Part shown: one piece after another, positions 42,462-49,906 of the stretch
Layout of the letters: every line of letters starts with the position of its first letter
Position numbering within the stretch: the first letter of the stretch is position 1
IMG/VR virus record: IMGVR_UViG_3300021376_000090
Span: 1-50,138 of that record
DNA: 50,138 nt
Strand: one strand, 5' to 3'
From: a virus
The notes under the pieces: generated by a model
Databases searched by the model: none
What the model was told of the DNA's origin: nothing
The model's input: the letters and a program-made list of their open reading frames with translations, nothing else
Translations under genes and position numbers: made by a program

Positions 42462-44117
42462 ATGTATATTAGAGTATGGAACAAATCAGACGGAGTAAAC
42501 AGACTTCATTTGCAATATCTTGGTCTGTCTACTAAGCGTGATGATGATTCAACTATTGGTCAATTTGGATCCGGTATTAAATATGCACCAATTCTAGCAC
42601 TAAGAAAAGAAATTGATTTTGCAATTTTTGGTGAAGATGAAGATGGGTTGTATGAACTACGATACACCCCAGTCAATATTAAAGGTATTGAAGTCATTCA
42701 TTACGACTACGGAACATATAAAATTCCATCTTCATTTACGGTTGATGCTGGTAAACTTTCTTGGGAGTCTGAATGGCAAATTTATCGAGAAGTTGTTAGC
42801 AATGCCAAAGACAGCGCAATAACTCCATCAGATTGGGGTTTTGAAATTGTAAGTGAAGCTAAACATTATCGTGGAGAGTTTTCTGTATTTATTTCAGCAA
42901 CTCCTGAAATGAGAAGTATTGCTTCAAAACATGAATATTATTATTGCGACAACACTCCAGTGATTCATAGCTACAATGATGATATTTCCATCCTAAAAAA
43001 TAACTACGGGAGTTTAGCTATATATTGCAAGACTGTATTAGTTCATGAAGATGAAGAACAAACAAGCTATTTTCATTACAATGTAAAGTCTGCTAAGTTG
43101 AATGAAGAACGAAAACTTGCAAACTATTATCATCTTCAATATGATATTGCTCGAGCAATTGCTTCAATGACTAATAAAGAAGCAATTGATGAAGTGTTAC
43201 AAAACACAATTGGAGATGATCCATATGATTCAAATTCTACTGAGTTTTGGTCATTCCCAACTACAACATATGAATATCTTAAGGCAAGCAAAATGTGGCA
43301 AGAAAGATTCATCAATAAATTTGGTGAAAAGGCAGTATTGCTGAGTTTATTAGAGTACTCTATCCCCGGAGTTGATAGGAAAGTAAAAGAACTCGATTAT
43401 GTGCCAGTTAGGTGTAAATCGGATAATCTTTATATGATCTTAAAATCTGCCGGTGTAAAAACACTTGCTGCAATTGCTGGTCAAGAACTATCATATGATT
43501 TGTCTTATGATTATGAACAATATCCAAATCTTGTACAGGCAATGAAGATAGTTAGCAGCTACATTCCTGAATTTATTGATATGGAAAAGAAAGTTGCTTT
43601 ATTTTCACCAAACTCTGTAGAAATTCTTGGTCTTACCATAAATGCAAAACAACCTATTTCTCAAAGACAAATTTTGATAACAAAGTCTCACGCTAAAACT
43701 TCACCAATTGAAAGCATTGTTGGTACATTAGTTCATGAATTTGATCATTACTCAACAGGTATAAGCGATAGTCACCCAGATTTTAGAGACTTAGCAGATA
43801 AAAGAATCGGAGAGTTGATGGTTGAAAACTACGAGGCAAAAGTGCTCAATGTGAAGAAAGGTAGTCGATCAATTACAATAAAGATATCAGACCTTCCTTA
43901 CTTACAAGGTTTAAACTTTAAGATTCAAAAATCAACTGCTCTCAATGGAGCAATTGTAACTGTAGGATCTAAAAGTTTCTTAGTAAAGTCAGAACAGATA
44001 GCAGATAATCTAGTTGGTAATCTGACACCCTGTGATGATAATGTTTCTTTATCTATTACAAACGCATTCTTTAGTCCACTGGAAGATGATAGTATTTTCA
44101 TAAAGGAGTTGAGATGA
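42462..44117 (+). CDS. GHKL-like ATPase fold joined to an HExxH metallopeptidase-like region
   Basis: 551 residues, GGGGAT before the ATG. Residues 29-42 (DSTIGQFGSGIKYA) resemble the Gly-rich G2/lid box of GHKL ATPases and residues 109-119 (REVVSNAKDSA; E110, N114, D117) resemble the N-box, but in the reverse of the usual order, with no clear DxGxG box. Residues 424-429 contain VHEFDH (H425, E426, H429), then SHPDF and a downstream Glu (RIGELM), as in zinc peptidases. An ATP-binding sensor coupled to a protease is inferred; function is unknown. It overlaps the following mini-gene as ATGA. Confidence 0.55.
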   Translation: MYIRVWNKSDGVNRLHLQYLGLSTKRDDDSTIGQFGSGIKYAPILALRKEIDFAIFGEDEDGLYELRYTPVNIKGIEVIHYDYGTYKIPSSFTVDAGKLSWESEWQIYREVVSNAKDSAITPSDWGFEIVSEAKHYRGEFSVFISATPEMRSIASKHEYYYCDNTPVIHSYNDDISILKNNYGSLAIYCKTVLVHEDEEQTSYFHYNVKSAKLNEERKLANYYHLQYDIARAIASMTNKEAIDEVLQNTIGDDPYDSNSTEFWSFPTTTYEYLKASKMWQERFINKFGEKAVLLSLLEYSIPGVDRKVKELDYVPVRCKSDNLYMILKSAGVKTLAAIAGQELSYDLSYDYEQYPNLVQAMKIVSSYIPEFIDMEKKVALFSPNSVEILGLTINAKQPISQRQILITKSHAKTSPIESIVGTLVHEFDHYSTGISDSHPDFRDLADKRIGELMVENYEAKVLNVKKGSRSITIKISDLPYLQGLNFKIQKSTALNGAIVTVGSKSFLVKSEQIADNLVGNLTPCDDNVSLSITNAFFSPLEDDSIFIKELR

Positions 44118-44242
44118 CCGAAGAGCAGGTATTGAAGTTCATATTCTTTCCAATTGGTCTTTTCCTATTATTAATTAGTGGTCTTTTCGTATTAGCAATA
44201 CCATTCTTTGTATTACTATTCTATGTTGGCAAAGGATTGTAG
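44114..44242 (+). CDS. Small membrane protein (holin-like candidate)
   Basis: 42 residues in ATGA overlap with the previous gene and ending directly against the next ATG; AAGGAG lies upstream. Residues 8-37 (KFIFFPIGLFLLLISGLFVL, then AIPFFVLLFYV) form one or two membrane helices. Length, acidic start and basic end suit a small holin or a membrane partner. The lysozyme gene lies 1.2 kb on. Confidence 0.55.
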   Translation: MTEEQVLKFIFFPIGLFLLLISGLFVLAIPFFVLLFYVGKGL

Positions 44243-44575
44243 ATGCCAAAATTCGATAACTATTACATAGTTGAGTATCGGTTTCCAGTTAGAGTAGAAG
44301 ATACATCTACTGTAATTGAAGCTGTAGCAATTGCTAACAGAGTTTGCGAAAGATTACACGGCTTTAAGCCGGATAATTGGAACGCAAGAATATTTGAATA
44401 TTCTGTTGGTGAAAAGCAGCCTGGGATAGTTAAAGAATATTTCTACAATCCACATTCTGTATCAATTAGAGAGATAACAAAGAATGTAGCTTATCATAAT
44501 GATCTAATACAGAAAGGTGAATCACCATCTGACATAATTGAATTAACAAAGCAAATGGAAGAAGATGTGGAATAA
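44243..44575 (+). CDS. Unrecognised 110-residue protein
   Basis: Starts immediately after the mini-gene stop. Compact alpha/beta (YYIVEYRFPVRVEDTSTVIE, AVAIANRVCERLHG), ending in an acidic helix. The pattern looks like a small ferredoxin-like fold. It is followed by the tRNA-Leu gene. Confidence 0.58.
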   Translation: MPKFDNYYIVEYRFPVRVEDTSTVIEAVAIANRVCERLHGFKPDNWNARIFEYSVGEKQPGIVKEYFYNPHSVSIREITKNVAYHNDLIQKGESPSDIIELTKQMEEDVE

Positions 44576-44581
44576 TCGTTA

Positions 44582-44654
44582 GGGTGTGTAGCCCAACGGC
44601 AGAGGCAATTGACTTAAAATCAATAAAGTATGGGTTCGAAACCCATCACACCCA
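44582..44654 (+). tRNA. tRNA with anticodon TAA (Leu, UUA codon), short variable loop
   Basis: Acceptor GGGTGTG/CACACCC is perfect; D arm GCC...GGC; anticodon stem ATTGA/TCAAT with loop CTTAAAA (anticodon TAA at 44615-44617); variable loop AAAGT is only 5 bases; T arm ATGGG-TTCGAAA-CCCAT. Discriminator A suits Leu. CCA is not encoded as CCA directly (CAT follows). Bacterial tRNA-Leu normally has a long variable arm, so this class I shape is unusual. Confidence 0.88.
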
Positions 44655-44657
44655 CAT

Positions 44658-44846
44658 ATGAAACAAACAATTATACCAACAAAACTAAAAGAAATAACAA
44701 AACAAATTTCCAAAGAAGGAGGAAATATATACTCATTTCAGTATGTAATTGAATATCTTACTAGACAAAATGAGATAACTATGCTAGAATGGTTAATCTC
44801 TAATCGAGAAGTTTATACATATTACGTACTTAGTGAATATAGGTAA
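44658..44846 (+). CDS. Unrecognised 62-residue helical protein
   Basis: ATG lies 3 bases after the tRNA, so no ribosome site separate from the tRNA sequence is available; translation may depend on processing. Helical (KLKEITKQISKEGGNIYSFQ) with an aromatic end (YTYYVLSEYR). No motif. Confidence 0.5.
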   Translation: MKQTIIPTKLKEITKQISKEGGNIYSFQYVIEYLTRQNEITMLEWLISNREVYTYYVLSEYR

Positions 44847-44852
44847 AAAATT

Positions 44853-45233
44853 ATGAACAACGAAGATGAATTCCTGTACACAGACATTGCATTACAACTG
44901 TTTACTACATTTGCTAATGCTGGGGATAATGAACCGGAAGAAAACAAAAAAATTCTGGAGACATTATTCAACTCAATGAGTACCGAATACGGAGATAATC
45001 CGTTCTTTATGCCTGCATTGATATACGCATTTATGACACACATGAATGTTATATTTACTGAAATTGCTGCGGCACAAAATGCAGACATTAGTGATGTAAG
45101 AAGTGTCTATACAATTCATTACAATAATCATATTAGACCAATACTTTCAGAGAGTATGTCTAACAAGCCAAGTAAACACAAAGAGCTGATGAGTCTAATA
45201 GAATTAGACGATCTATTTGAAGAGGATAATTAA
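44853..45233 (+). CDS. Unrecognised 126-residue acidic helical protein
   Basis: Weak ribosome site (GGTAAA). Helical and acidic (YTDIALQLFTTFANAGDNEP), then a hydrophobic stretch FMPALIYAFMTHMNVIFTEI that is amphipathic rather than a membrane helix. Ends just before the tRNA-like element. No family recognised. Confidence 0.57.
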   Translation: MNNEDEFLYTDIALQLFTTFANAGDNEPEENKKILETLFNSMSTEYGDNPFFMPALIYAFMTHMNVIFTEIAAAQNADISDVRSVYTIHYNNHIRPILSESMSNKPSKHKELMSLIELDDLFEEDN

Positions 45234-45241
45234 TAGCCAAA

Positions 45242-45318
45242 GCTGGCGTATACCCTCACTCTTATAAAGTGTAGAAAGGTTAACTGGTGACATATGAGTT
45301 CAAGTCTCATCGCCAGCA
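45242..45318 (+). tRNA. Aberrant tRNA-like element, possibly tRNA-Ile(TAT), without a clear D arm
   Basis: Acceptor GCTGGCG (45242-45248) pairs perfectly with CGCCAGC (45311-45317), discriminator A. The T arm ATGAG-TTCAAGT-CTCAT (45294-45310) is canonical. The 45 bases between contain one good hairpin, CACT-CTTATAA-AGTG, whose loop would put TAT (AUA codon) at the anticodon. Only 7-8 bases remain for a D arm and about 20 for the variable region. It may be a truncated or rearranged tRNA, a decoy, or a tRNA-like processing signal. Confidence 0.55.
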
Positions 45319-45457
45319 CTTATCGTAAAACTAATAATGGAGGTTATGTATAGAATGAAAGCCAGGATTCGTAAGTAAAGTTGTTGATTTACTGACGTTT
45401 CTTTTCTTAGAAATGCTAATGCGATAAAACGCAAAACCAAACTATGGAGGAAATATT
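45319..45457 (+). other. Leader of the lysozyme gene with a possible 10-codon reading frame
   Basis: GGAGG at 45339-45343 precedes a 10-codon frame (MYRMKARIRK, 45346-45378), rich in Arg and Lys codons. AGTAAA...TTTACT and TTTCT...AGAAA can pair after it. GGAGGA at 45446 is the lysozyme ribosome site. A leader peptide with attenuation is possible; the frame is too short to be sure. Confidence 0.3.
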
Positions 45458-45997
45458 ATGTTTCAATCACAGCCTTATATAGCAATTATAGGCTTAATAT
45501 ATGGCGCTTTTACAGGCGCTATCATTACAAAAACAGTAGTAGACGATAACTACAAAAAGCAACAGGTAATTGAAGTTATTATTGTTGATGAAGAATTAGC
45601 AACTACAACATCAACTACAACATCAACTACAACATCAACTACTACAACAACATTGCCAATGGCAGAAGTTGAGCAAACTACAAAGAATAGAATCCCAAGA
45701 GACAAGTCTCAAAGATGTCCTGAATGGGAGTCTAAATTTGTTGAGTATGGCTTACCACCAAAGCTATTTTCTTATATAGCGTGGCGTGAAAGTAGATGTG
45801 ATCCTAAAGCACACAATACCACATTAAATAAAAATGGCTCAAGTGATTTAGGATTGCTGCAAGTTAATTCAACTTGGAAAACAGTTACAAAAAACATTTG
45901 TGGAACATCAATTGATGGTCTGTTTGATGTTGATTGTAATCTTAAAGTAGCAAGATATTTATACGATAACGGTGGCGCTGGTCACTGGTCATTATAA
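45458..45997 (+). CDS. Membrane-anchored lysozyme-like lytic transglycosylase
   Basis: 179 residues with GGAGGAAA before the ATG. Residues 4-26 form one membrane helix or uncleaved signal anchor (IAIIGLIYGAFTGAIITKTV); residues 49-66 are a Thr/Ser linker; residues ~85-179 are a lysozyme-fold SLT domain: YIAWRESRCDP with catalytic E111, SDLGLLQVN, and NLKVARYLYDNGG...W. It cuts peptidoglycan glycan strands. It may serve lysis or cell-wall penetration. Such anchored, Thr-linked enzymes are typical of Actinobacteria. Its nearest membrane partner is the 42-residue gene at 44114. Confidence 0.85.
   Translation: MFQSQPYIAIIGLIYGAFTGAIITKTVVDDNYKKQQVIEVIIVDEELATTTSTTTSTTTSTTTTTLPMAEVEQTTKNRIPRDKSQRCPEWESKFVEYGLPPKLFSYIAWRESRCDPKAHNTTLNKNGSSDLGLLQVNSTWKTVTKNICGTSIDGLFDVDCNLKVARYLYDNGGAGHWSL
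45602..45637 (+). repeat. Three tandem 12-base units coding the Thr-rich linker
   Basis: ACTACAACATCA is repeated three times perfectly and then decays into ACT/ACA triplets to about 45651. It encodes TTTS units inside the lysozyme. Replication slippage could alter linker length without a frameshift. Confidence 0.85.
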
Positions 45998-46020
45998 CAA
46001 CAAAAGAAAGAAGATAAAAC

Positions 46021-46617
46021 ATGGGTTACTATGTAAGTATTGAGCAATGCTATTCACCTAATGATGTGCTCATCAAGAAAGAAAAATTTGATGAAGCATA
46101 CAAGAATTTATGCTGGTTGAATACAGACCCAGATTTTGATGTAATGAAATCTGGTGGTTCATATGGTGGTGAAATTGACAAAAAATCTAATAGACCAGAT
46201 GGATTAGATTATCATCCAGCCAAATGGTATAGTTGGATGCCAGCAGATTATCACCTACAGTATAAGACACTTCATGAAATATTAAAAGGTCTTGGGTTTG
46301 ATATTCACGAAGATGAAAGAGGAATTAACGCTCTTTGGTATAACAGCAAAACCGGCAATGAAGATATCTTTCTTTGCGCACTAGCACATTATATTGAAGA
46401 TGGATCATATATAATTTGGTCTGGCGAAGAGGGTGAAAAGTGGAAACATACTTTCAAAGATGGAAGGATGTTTTATCATACTGGCAAAGTGGTTTATAAA
46501 ACTACAGGCAGTCTTGTTACCCTGTCAGCTCATAAGAAAAATGCTGAGAGAGAAGATTTAAGGTTCTGGCAAATGATGGAGAAGTATCAACAAGAGCAAG
46601 AAAAATCAACAAAGTAA
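46021..46617 (+). CDS. Unrecognised 198-residue protein
   Basis: GAAAGAAGAT upstream. Aromatic-rich alpha/beta sequence: GGSYGGEIDKKSNRPDGLDY, KWYSWMPADYHLQYKTLHEI, then HIEDG-like YIEDGSYIIWSGEEG. I know proteins with this look from phages without any known role. Ends with a Gln/Glu/Lys helix. The strong inverted repeat after it may end its transcript. Confidence 0.6.
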   Translation: MGYYVSIEQCYSPNDVLIKKEKFDEAYKNLCWLNTDPDFDVMKSGGSYGGEIDKKSNRPDGLDYHPAKWYSWMPADYHLQYKTLHEILKGLGFDIHEDERGINALWYNSKTGNEDIFLCALAHYIEDGSYIIWSGEEGEKWKHTFKDGRMFYHTGKVVYKTTGSLVTLSAHKKNAEREDLRFWQMMEKYQQEQEKSTK

Positions 46618-46634
46618 TCTATACAGTCCCCCTG

Positions 46635-46685
46635 AATACCACGCAAAATAAATAAGTGCTGTGACACTTAATTTTGCGTGGTATT
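46635..46685 (+). terminator. Long inverted repeat before tRNA-Arg; likely terminator or processing hairpin
   Basis: AATACCACGCAAAAT pairs with ATTTTGCGTGGTATT and the stem continues as TAAGTG/CACTTA, with a 3-base bulge on the 5' side and loop CTGTGA. About 21 base pairs in all. Only a short T stretch (TATTTTG) follows on this strand. It sits 3 bases before tRNA-Arg, so it could be an RNase processing signal. Confidence 0.6.
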
Positions 46686-46687
46686 TT

Positions 46688-46764
46688 GTTTCCGTAGCTC
46701 AATTGGATAGAGCAATAGACTTCTAATCTATAGGTTATAGGTTCAAATCCTATCGGAAACGCCA
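46688..46764 (+). tRNA. tRNA-Arg(TCT), with encoded CCA
   Basis: Acceptor GTTTCCG/CGGAAAC, D arm AGCTC...GAGC, anticodon stem ATAGA/TCTAT with loop CTTCTAA (anticodon TCT at 46722-46724, reading AGA), T arm with GTTCAAATC, discriminator G and an encoded CCA end at 46762-46764. AGA is frequent in this phage and usually rare in Actinobacteria, so the tRNA serves phage codon use. Confidence 0.95.
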
Positions 46765-46782
46765 TTATTAAAAAGGAGAGTA

Positions 46783-47148
46783 ATGAAACATATATTAATC
46801 AAAACCACAAATGAAATTTCAATTTATGAAGGTAAGTACAATGAAGGACTTACGCTTGATGAATGTAATGATTTAATTAATGGTTGGATTGAAGTTGTAA
46901 ATTTAGACAGAGGAGAAAATTCCTTCTTCCCGGATAATACAGTTATAGTTGTTGATGAAGAAGGTTTAATAAAAGGTTTAGACATAAACTTTTTTGGAGC
47001 ATGGAGAACAAATAAAATAATTGTTGGTGATGTTATTTTAACAAAAGGTGACGGAGGAGGTGAATTGATTGGATTTAATGACGATGAAATTATTAGTATT
47101 ATGCCATTAGTGAGAAACTATCAAGCAATTATCAACTCTGGAGAGTAG
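46783..47148 (+). CDS. Unrecognised 121-residue protein
   Basis: AAAGGAGAG directly before the ATG. Acidic, beta-rich: WIEVVNLDRGENSFFPDNTV, then GLDINFFGAWRTN and IIVGDVILTKGDGGGELIGF. The pattern (positions, Asp/Asn turns, GD-I) is like a phage family with DUF3846-type look, though I am not sure. No catalytic motif. Confidence 0.58.
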   Translation: MKHILIKTTNEISIYEGKYNEGLTLDECNDLINGWIEVVNLDRGENSFFPDNTVIVVDEEGLIKGLDINFFGAWRTNKIIVGDVILTKGDGGGELIGFNDDEIISIMPLVRNYQAIINSGE

Positions 47149-47149
47149 C

Positions 47150-47356
47150 ATGGAAAAAGACAACTACGCAATTATATTATGGCATAACGATAAAATTCTA
47201 CAAATTAGAACCCTGTATTCAGGTTATCAATTTGTACGCCATCAAGTAAATTATATGAAATCAATTCAAGGTACACAGATTACAGACATTTCTGTGATGA
47301 AAACAGTGGCACATAGTGTGCCAGAAGATAGTGATTATTATGAGGTAGATGTATGA
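47150..47356 (+). CDS. Unrecognised 68-residue protein
   Basis: Starts one base after the previous stop with GGAGAG upstream. A single beta-alpha-beta sequence (YAIILWHNDKILQIRTLYSG, HSVPEDSDYYEVDV). The end overlaps the next gene by 4 bases (ATGA). No motif. Confidence 0.55.
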   Translation: MEKDNYAIILWHNDKILQIRTLYSGYQFVRHQVNYMKSIQGTQITDISVMKTVAHSVPEDSDYYEVDV

Positions 47357-47517
47357 TTAATTGCCCCGGCTGTTATGAACAAAATGGCGTGTTTACAATA
47401 ATGGGTGAAATAGCACATTTTTATTGTAGATATTGTGGGTGCTGGTACAAAACAAAAGTTAGTAACTTAACTGAATATTGGGAAGAATACGAATATCCAG
47501 AAGAATATAACGATTAA
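47353..47517 (+). CDS. Small zinc-ribbon protein
   Basis: 54 residues, ATGA overlap with the gene before. INCPGCYEQNG and FYCRYCGCWY give C4-x2-C7 and C26-x2-C29 (plus C31), a compact zinc ribbon, followed by an acidic Tyr/Glu tail (EYWEEYEYPEEYND). Similar in plan to the ribbons at 13023, 32924 and 33145. Confidence 0.62.
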   Translation: MINCPGCYEQNGVFTIMGEIAHFYCRYCGCWYKTKVSNLTEYWEEYEYPEEYND

Positions 47518-47546
47518 GTAAATCAACAAACAACAGGAGAAAATCA

Positions 47547-48476
47547 ATGAGCACGGTTATGAACAAGAATGAAGTACTCGAAGAAGTAAGAGAACAGTTA
47601 GTCTTAACTAAACCATTAGTTAACGACATTCTTACCACTTACATCAATGTTAATAAAAAGATTCAAGATGCTGGTTGGAGATATTTTGAAGATAATGAGG
47701 TTGCTCACATAGTTAAAGAATGGAGTGATCTTGTAGAGCAAAATGCCTCATATCTTTCTTTGATGAAACCAAAGGACTTTAACATCACAAACTTTAATAA
47801 ACTAATTGCATCAATTGAACTTAACGGTTCAAGGCACTTTAATATGCAGTTGTTTCTTGGAGTCCTTGAAGACATATCTGACTATGATGAAGATGAAGTA
47901 AAAACAACTGATTTAGATGGATTTGAAACAGTAAGTGGAATCAGCTCTGATTATTTTAGTTCACTTCGTTCTAGTGATACAGATACATATAATGCTTTTA
48001 TTACAACAACAAAAGCTTTTAATTGTAGCACTGTTGGTTGTATTGCTGGATTTGCTATGGCAGTAGCATTAGATTGGAAAGAAGATTTGATCGTTGAAGC
48101 TTCAAAGTATTACACTAATCAACAAGTGTTATTTGAACAAGTTGCTTGCAACTTCTTAAATATGCCGGTGACCATAGGCAAAAAGTTATTTTATGGCGAA
48201 GCTAATAGTATTTGGGCTGTGCTGGCTGACCTAAAAGATAGATATCACAATGCTACAGAGCTAGATGTATTTAGAACTCTTGATCAACCATACAATTATG
48301 AAGATGATGAACGATATCCAGAAATAGATATGGCTTCTATTAATTATTCAATGGCTGCAAAAGTACTTGAATTAATTCGTGATGGCTATATTTATTTGGA
48401 TATAGATACAACGCCGGTCATTTCACACGAATACGAGACTATTATTGACAAATCAAACAAATTAAGGACTAACTAA
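47547..48476 (+). CDS. Phage hypothetical protein with GCIAGF motif (paralogue of 48828)
   Basis: 309 residues, AGGAGAAA before the ATG and the recurrent AAATCAACAAACAAC leader. Core motifs: FNMQLFLG, then NCSTVGCIAGFAMAVALDW, then CNFLNMPVTIGKKLFYGE. The gene at 48828 repeats all of these in the same order. The Cys pair around the GCIAGF motif may bind metal or be structural. Widespread in phages, function unknown. Confidence 0.65.
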   Translation: MSTVMNKNEVLEEVREQLVLTKPLVNDILTTYINVNKKIQDAGWRYFEDNEVAHIVKEWSDLVEQNASYLSLMKPKDFNITNFNKLIASIELNGSRHFNMQLFLGVLEDISDYDEDEVKTTDLDGFETVSGISSDYFSSLRSSDTDTYNAFITTTKAFNCSTVGCIAGFAMAVALDWKEDLIVEASKYYTNQQVLFEQVACNFLNMPVTIGKKLFYGEANSIWAVLADLKDRYHNATELDVFRTLDQPYNYEDDERYPEIDMASINYSMAAKVLELIRDGYIYLDIDTTPVISHEYETIIDKSNKLRTN

Positions 48477-48481
48477 TTTAT

Positions 48482-48826
48482 ATGCCATTAAAGCAACAAA
48501 GGAAAGTTGAACAAAAGAAGGATTCTAAGACTGAACTTGAGCTAACAATTCAAGCAGCAATTAATTCAAATTATAGTCTTATTATGCCGGTTGTTGATCA
48601 AACTGTAATTCATATAAAGAATCCTGTTACAAAATTGCTAGTTAAGCTCAAAGTTGACTCTCAAGAGTATTTTGAGTTTTTAGATGCAATGGTTGCTATG
48701 GGGCTCGAGCAAAAATTAGATAAAGATTTTGCTTGGACTGAGCAGTTTGGTTCAGAATACATTATTTCATGGAATAAATATAAAGTAATGAAATTAGTAA
48801 ATAAAATCAAAAAACAAGGAGAATAA
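48482..48826 (+). CDS. Unrecognised protein between the two paralogues
   Basis: 114 residues starting 5 bases after the previous stop. Lys-rich start (QQRKVEQKKDSKTELELTIQ), beta middle (TVIHIKNPVTKLLVKLKVDS) and a helical end. It sits between the GCIAGF paralogues, so the three may act together or have moved as one segment. Confidence 0.57.
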   Translation: MPLKQQRKVEQKKDSKTELELTIQAAINSNYSLIMPVVDQTVIHIKNPVTKLLVKLKVDSQEYFEFLDAMVAMGLEQKLDKDFAWTEQFGSEYIISWNKYKVMKLVNKIKKQGE

Positions 48827-48827
48827 T

Positions 48828-49667
48828 ATGAAATCAAATAGAAGAGTTAAAGCAACACTAAAAGTGGTAGATGAGAAAATAAAACATGTTGAAGCCTATT
48901 TAAAATGTGGTTGGACAGATGAACGTGAAGAAGAACAAGATAGAATTCAAGCAAAGATTGATCGAATTACAGCAAGGTTACATAAAAACACATACAAAGA
49001 TTACGATGTTGAAGCATTTAAAAATTTGATTTCAACTATTGAGCAAAATGGTTTGACAAACTTTAATATGTCTACATTTCTTGGTCATCTTTCTGAGAAC
49101 TGGGATAATTATTACAACTATGTTCACGAAGTTACAAGAACTAGTTTAATCAATACCGTTGACTTATCCAAAGCTCCTCTTTTCGACAAAACAACCAATA
49201 AATTTAATTGCACAAGTGTTGGCTGTATTGCCGGATTTGCAACTGCAGTAGCATTTGATTGGGAAATACCAAAATGGTTGAGCAAAAGTGACTCGCGTGA
49301 TTTTCACCAAGAATTTGAATTAATCGCCTGCAGTTATTTGAATATTCCACTTTGGGTTGGCAAAAAGATATTTTATGGTGATGAAGCAAGTGTTTGGGCA
49401 TTTGCTAAACAAAACAGTTATTCACTAGGTGGTGCTTATAGGCATTTATTAGCTGATGCTTGGTATGATGATGAAGAAAGAGACTTTGATGATGATGATA
49501 ATGCCTGGATGTATGCAAACATTGATCTAAATTCAATATCTTACAAAGATGCAGTTAATATCTTAACAGATATTATTGAAGGTAGAATTATATTCCATCA
49601 AGAGAATCATAATGATGGTGGAATTATGCTTAATCCAAAATTAAAACAAAAGTCTAAAGCAGTATAA
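48828..49667 (+). CDS. GCIAGF-motif protein, paralogue of 47547
   Basis: 279 residues; AAGGAGAA before the ATG. Shares FNMSTFLGHL, NCTSVGCIAGFATAVAFDWE and CSYLNIPLWVGKKIFYGDEA with the gene at 47547, and a matching C-terminal helix (YKDAVNILTDIIEGRI). The N-terminal 60 residues differ (basic helix versus helix of another type). Tandem duplication and divergence is the simplest reading. Confidence 0.65.
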   Translation: MKSNRRVKATLKVVDEKIKHVEAYLKCGWTDEREEEQDRIQAKIDRITARLHKNTYKDYDVEAFKNLISTIEQNGLTNFNMSTFLGHLSENWDNYYNYVHEVTRTSLINTVDLSKAPLFDKTTNKFNCTSVGCIAGFATAVAFDWEIPKWLSKSDSRDFHQEFELIACSYLNIPLWVGKKIFYGDEASVWAFAKQNSYSLGGAYRHLLADAWYDDEERDFDDDDNAWMYANIDLNSISYKDAVNILTDIIEGRIIFHQENHNDGGIMLNPKLKQKSKAV

Positions 49668-49906
49668 TGATGAGTAACTTAAATAGTAAAGAATACCCAT
49701 TTACAGTATCATTTAATACTACTTATTTTGTAAATGCTATTGATGAAGAAAATGCATTAGCAATAGCATCTCTTGCCGCTCTTGGTATGGATCAAAAAGT
49801 AGCAATGAATGGTGAAATAGATATAAACGAAGCTGAAATACAAAATGGTCATAATTATACAATTCCAAATAACAATTCAGAAACAGGAGATAGCAATGAA
49901 AAATAA
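49667..49906 (+). CDS. Unrecognised 79-residue protein
   Basis: ATGATG start in TAATG overlap. Beta start (YPFTVSFNTTYFVNAIDEEN), then a helix ALAIASLAALGM and an Asn/Glu tail. The pattern resembles short phage proteins with a single alpha/beta unit (about 80 residues). It overlaps the next gene by 11 bases. Confidence 0.55.
   Translation: MMSNLNSKEYPFTVSFNTTYFVNAIDEENALAIASLAALGMDQKVAMNGEIDINEAEIQNGHNYTIPNNNSETGDSNEK

Noticed and set aside
45346-45378. 10-codon frame as a stand-alone gene
   Set aside because: Too short to judge; kept only as a possible leader peptide within the lysozyme leader.
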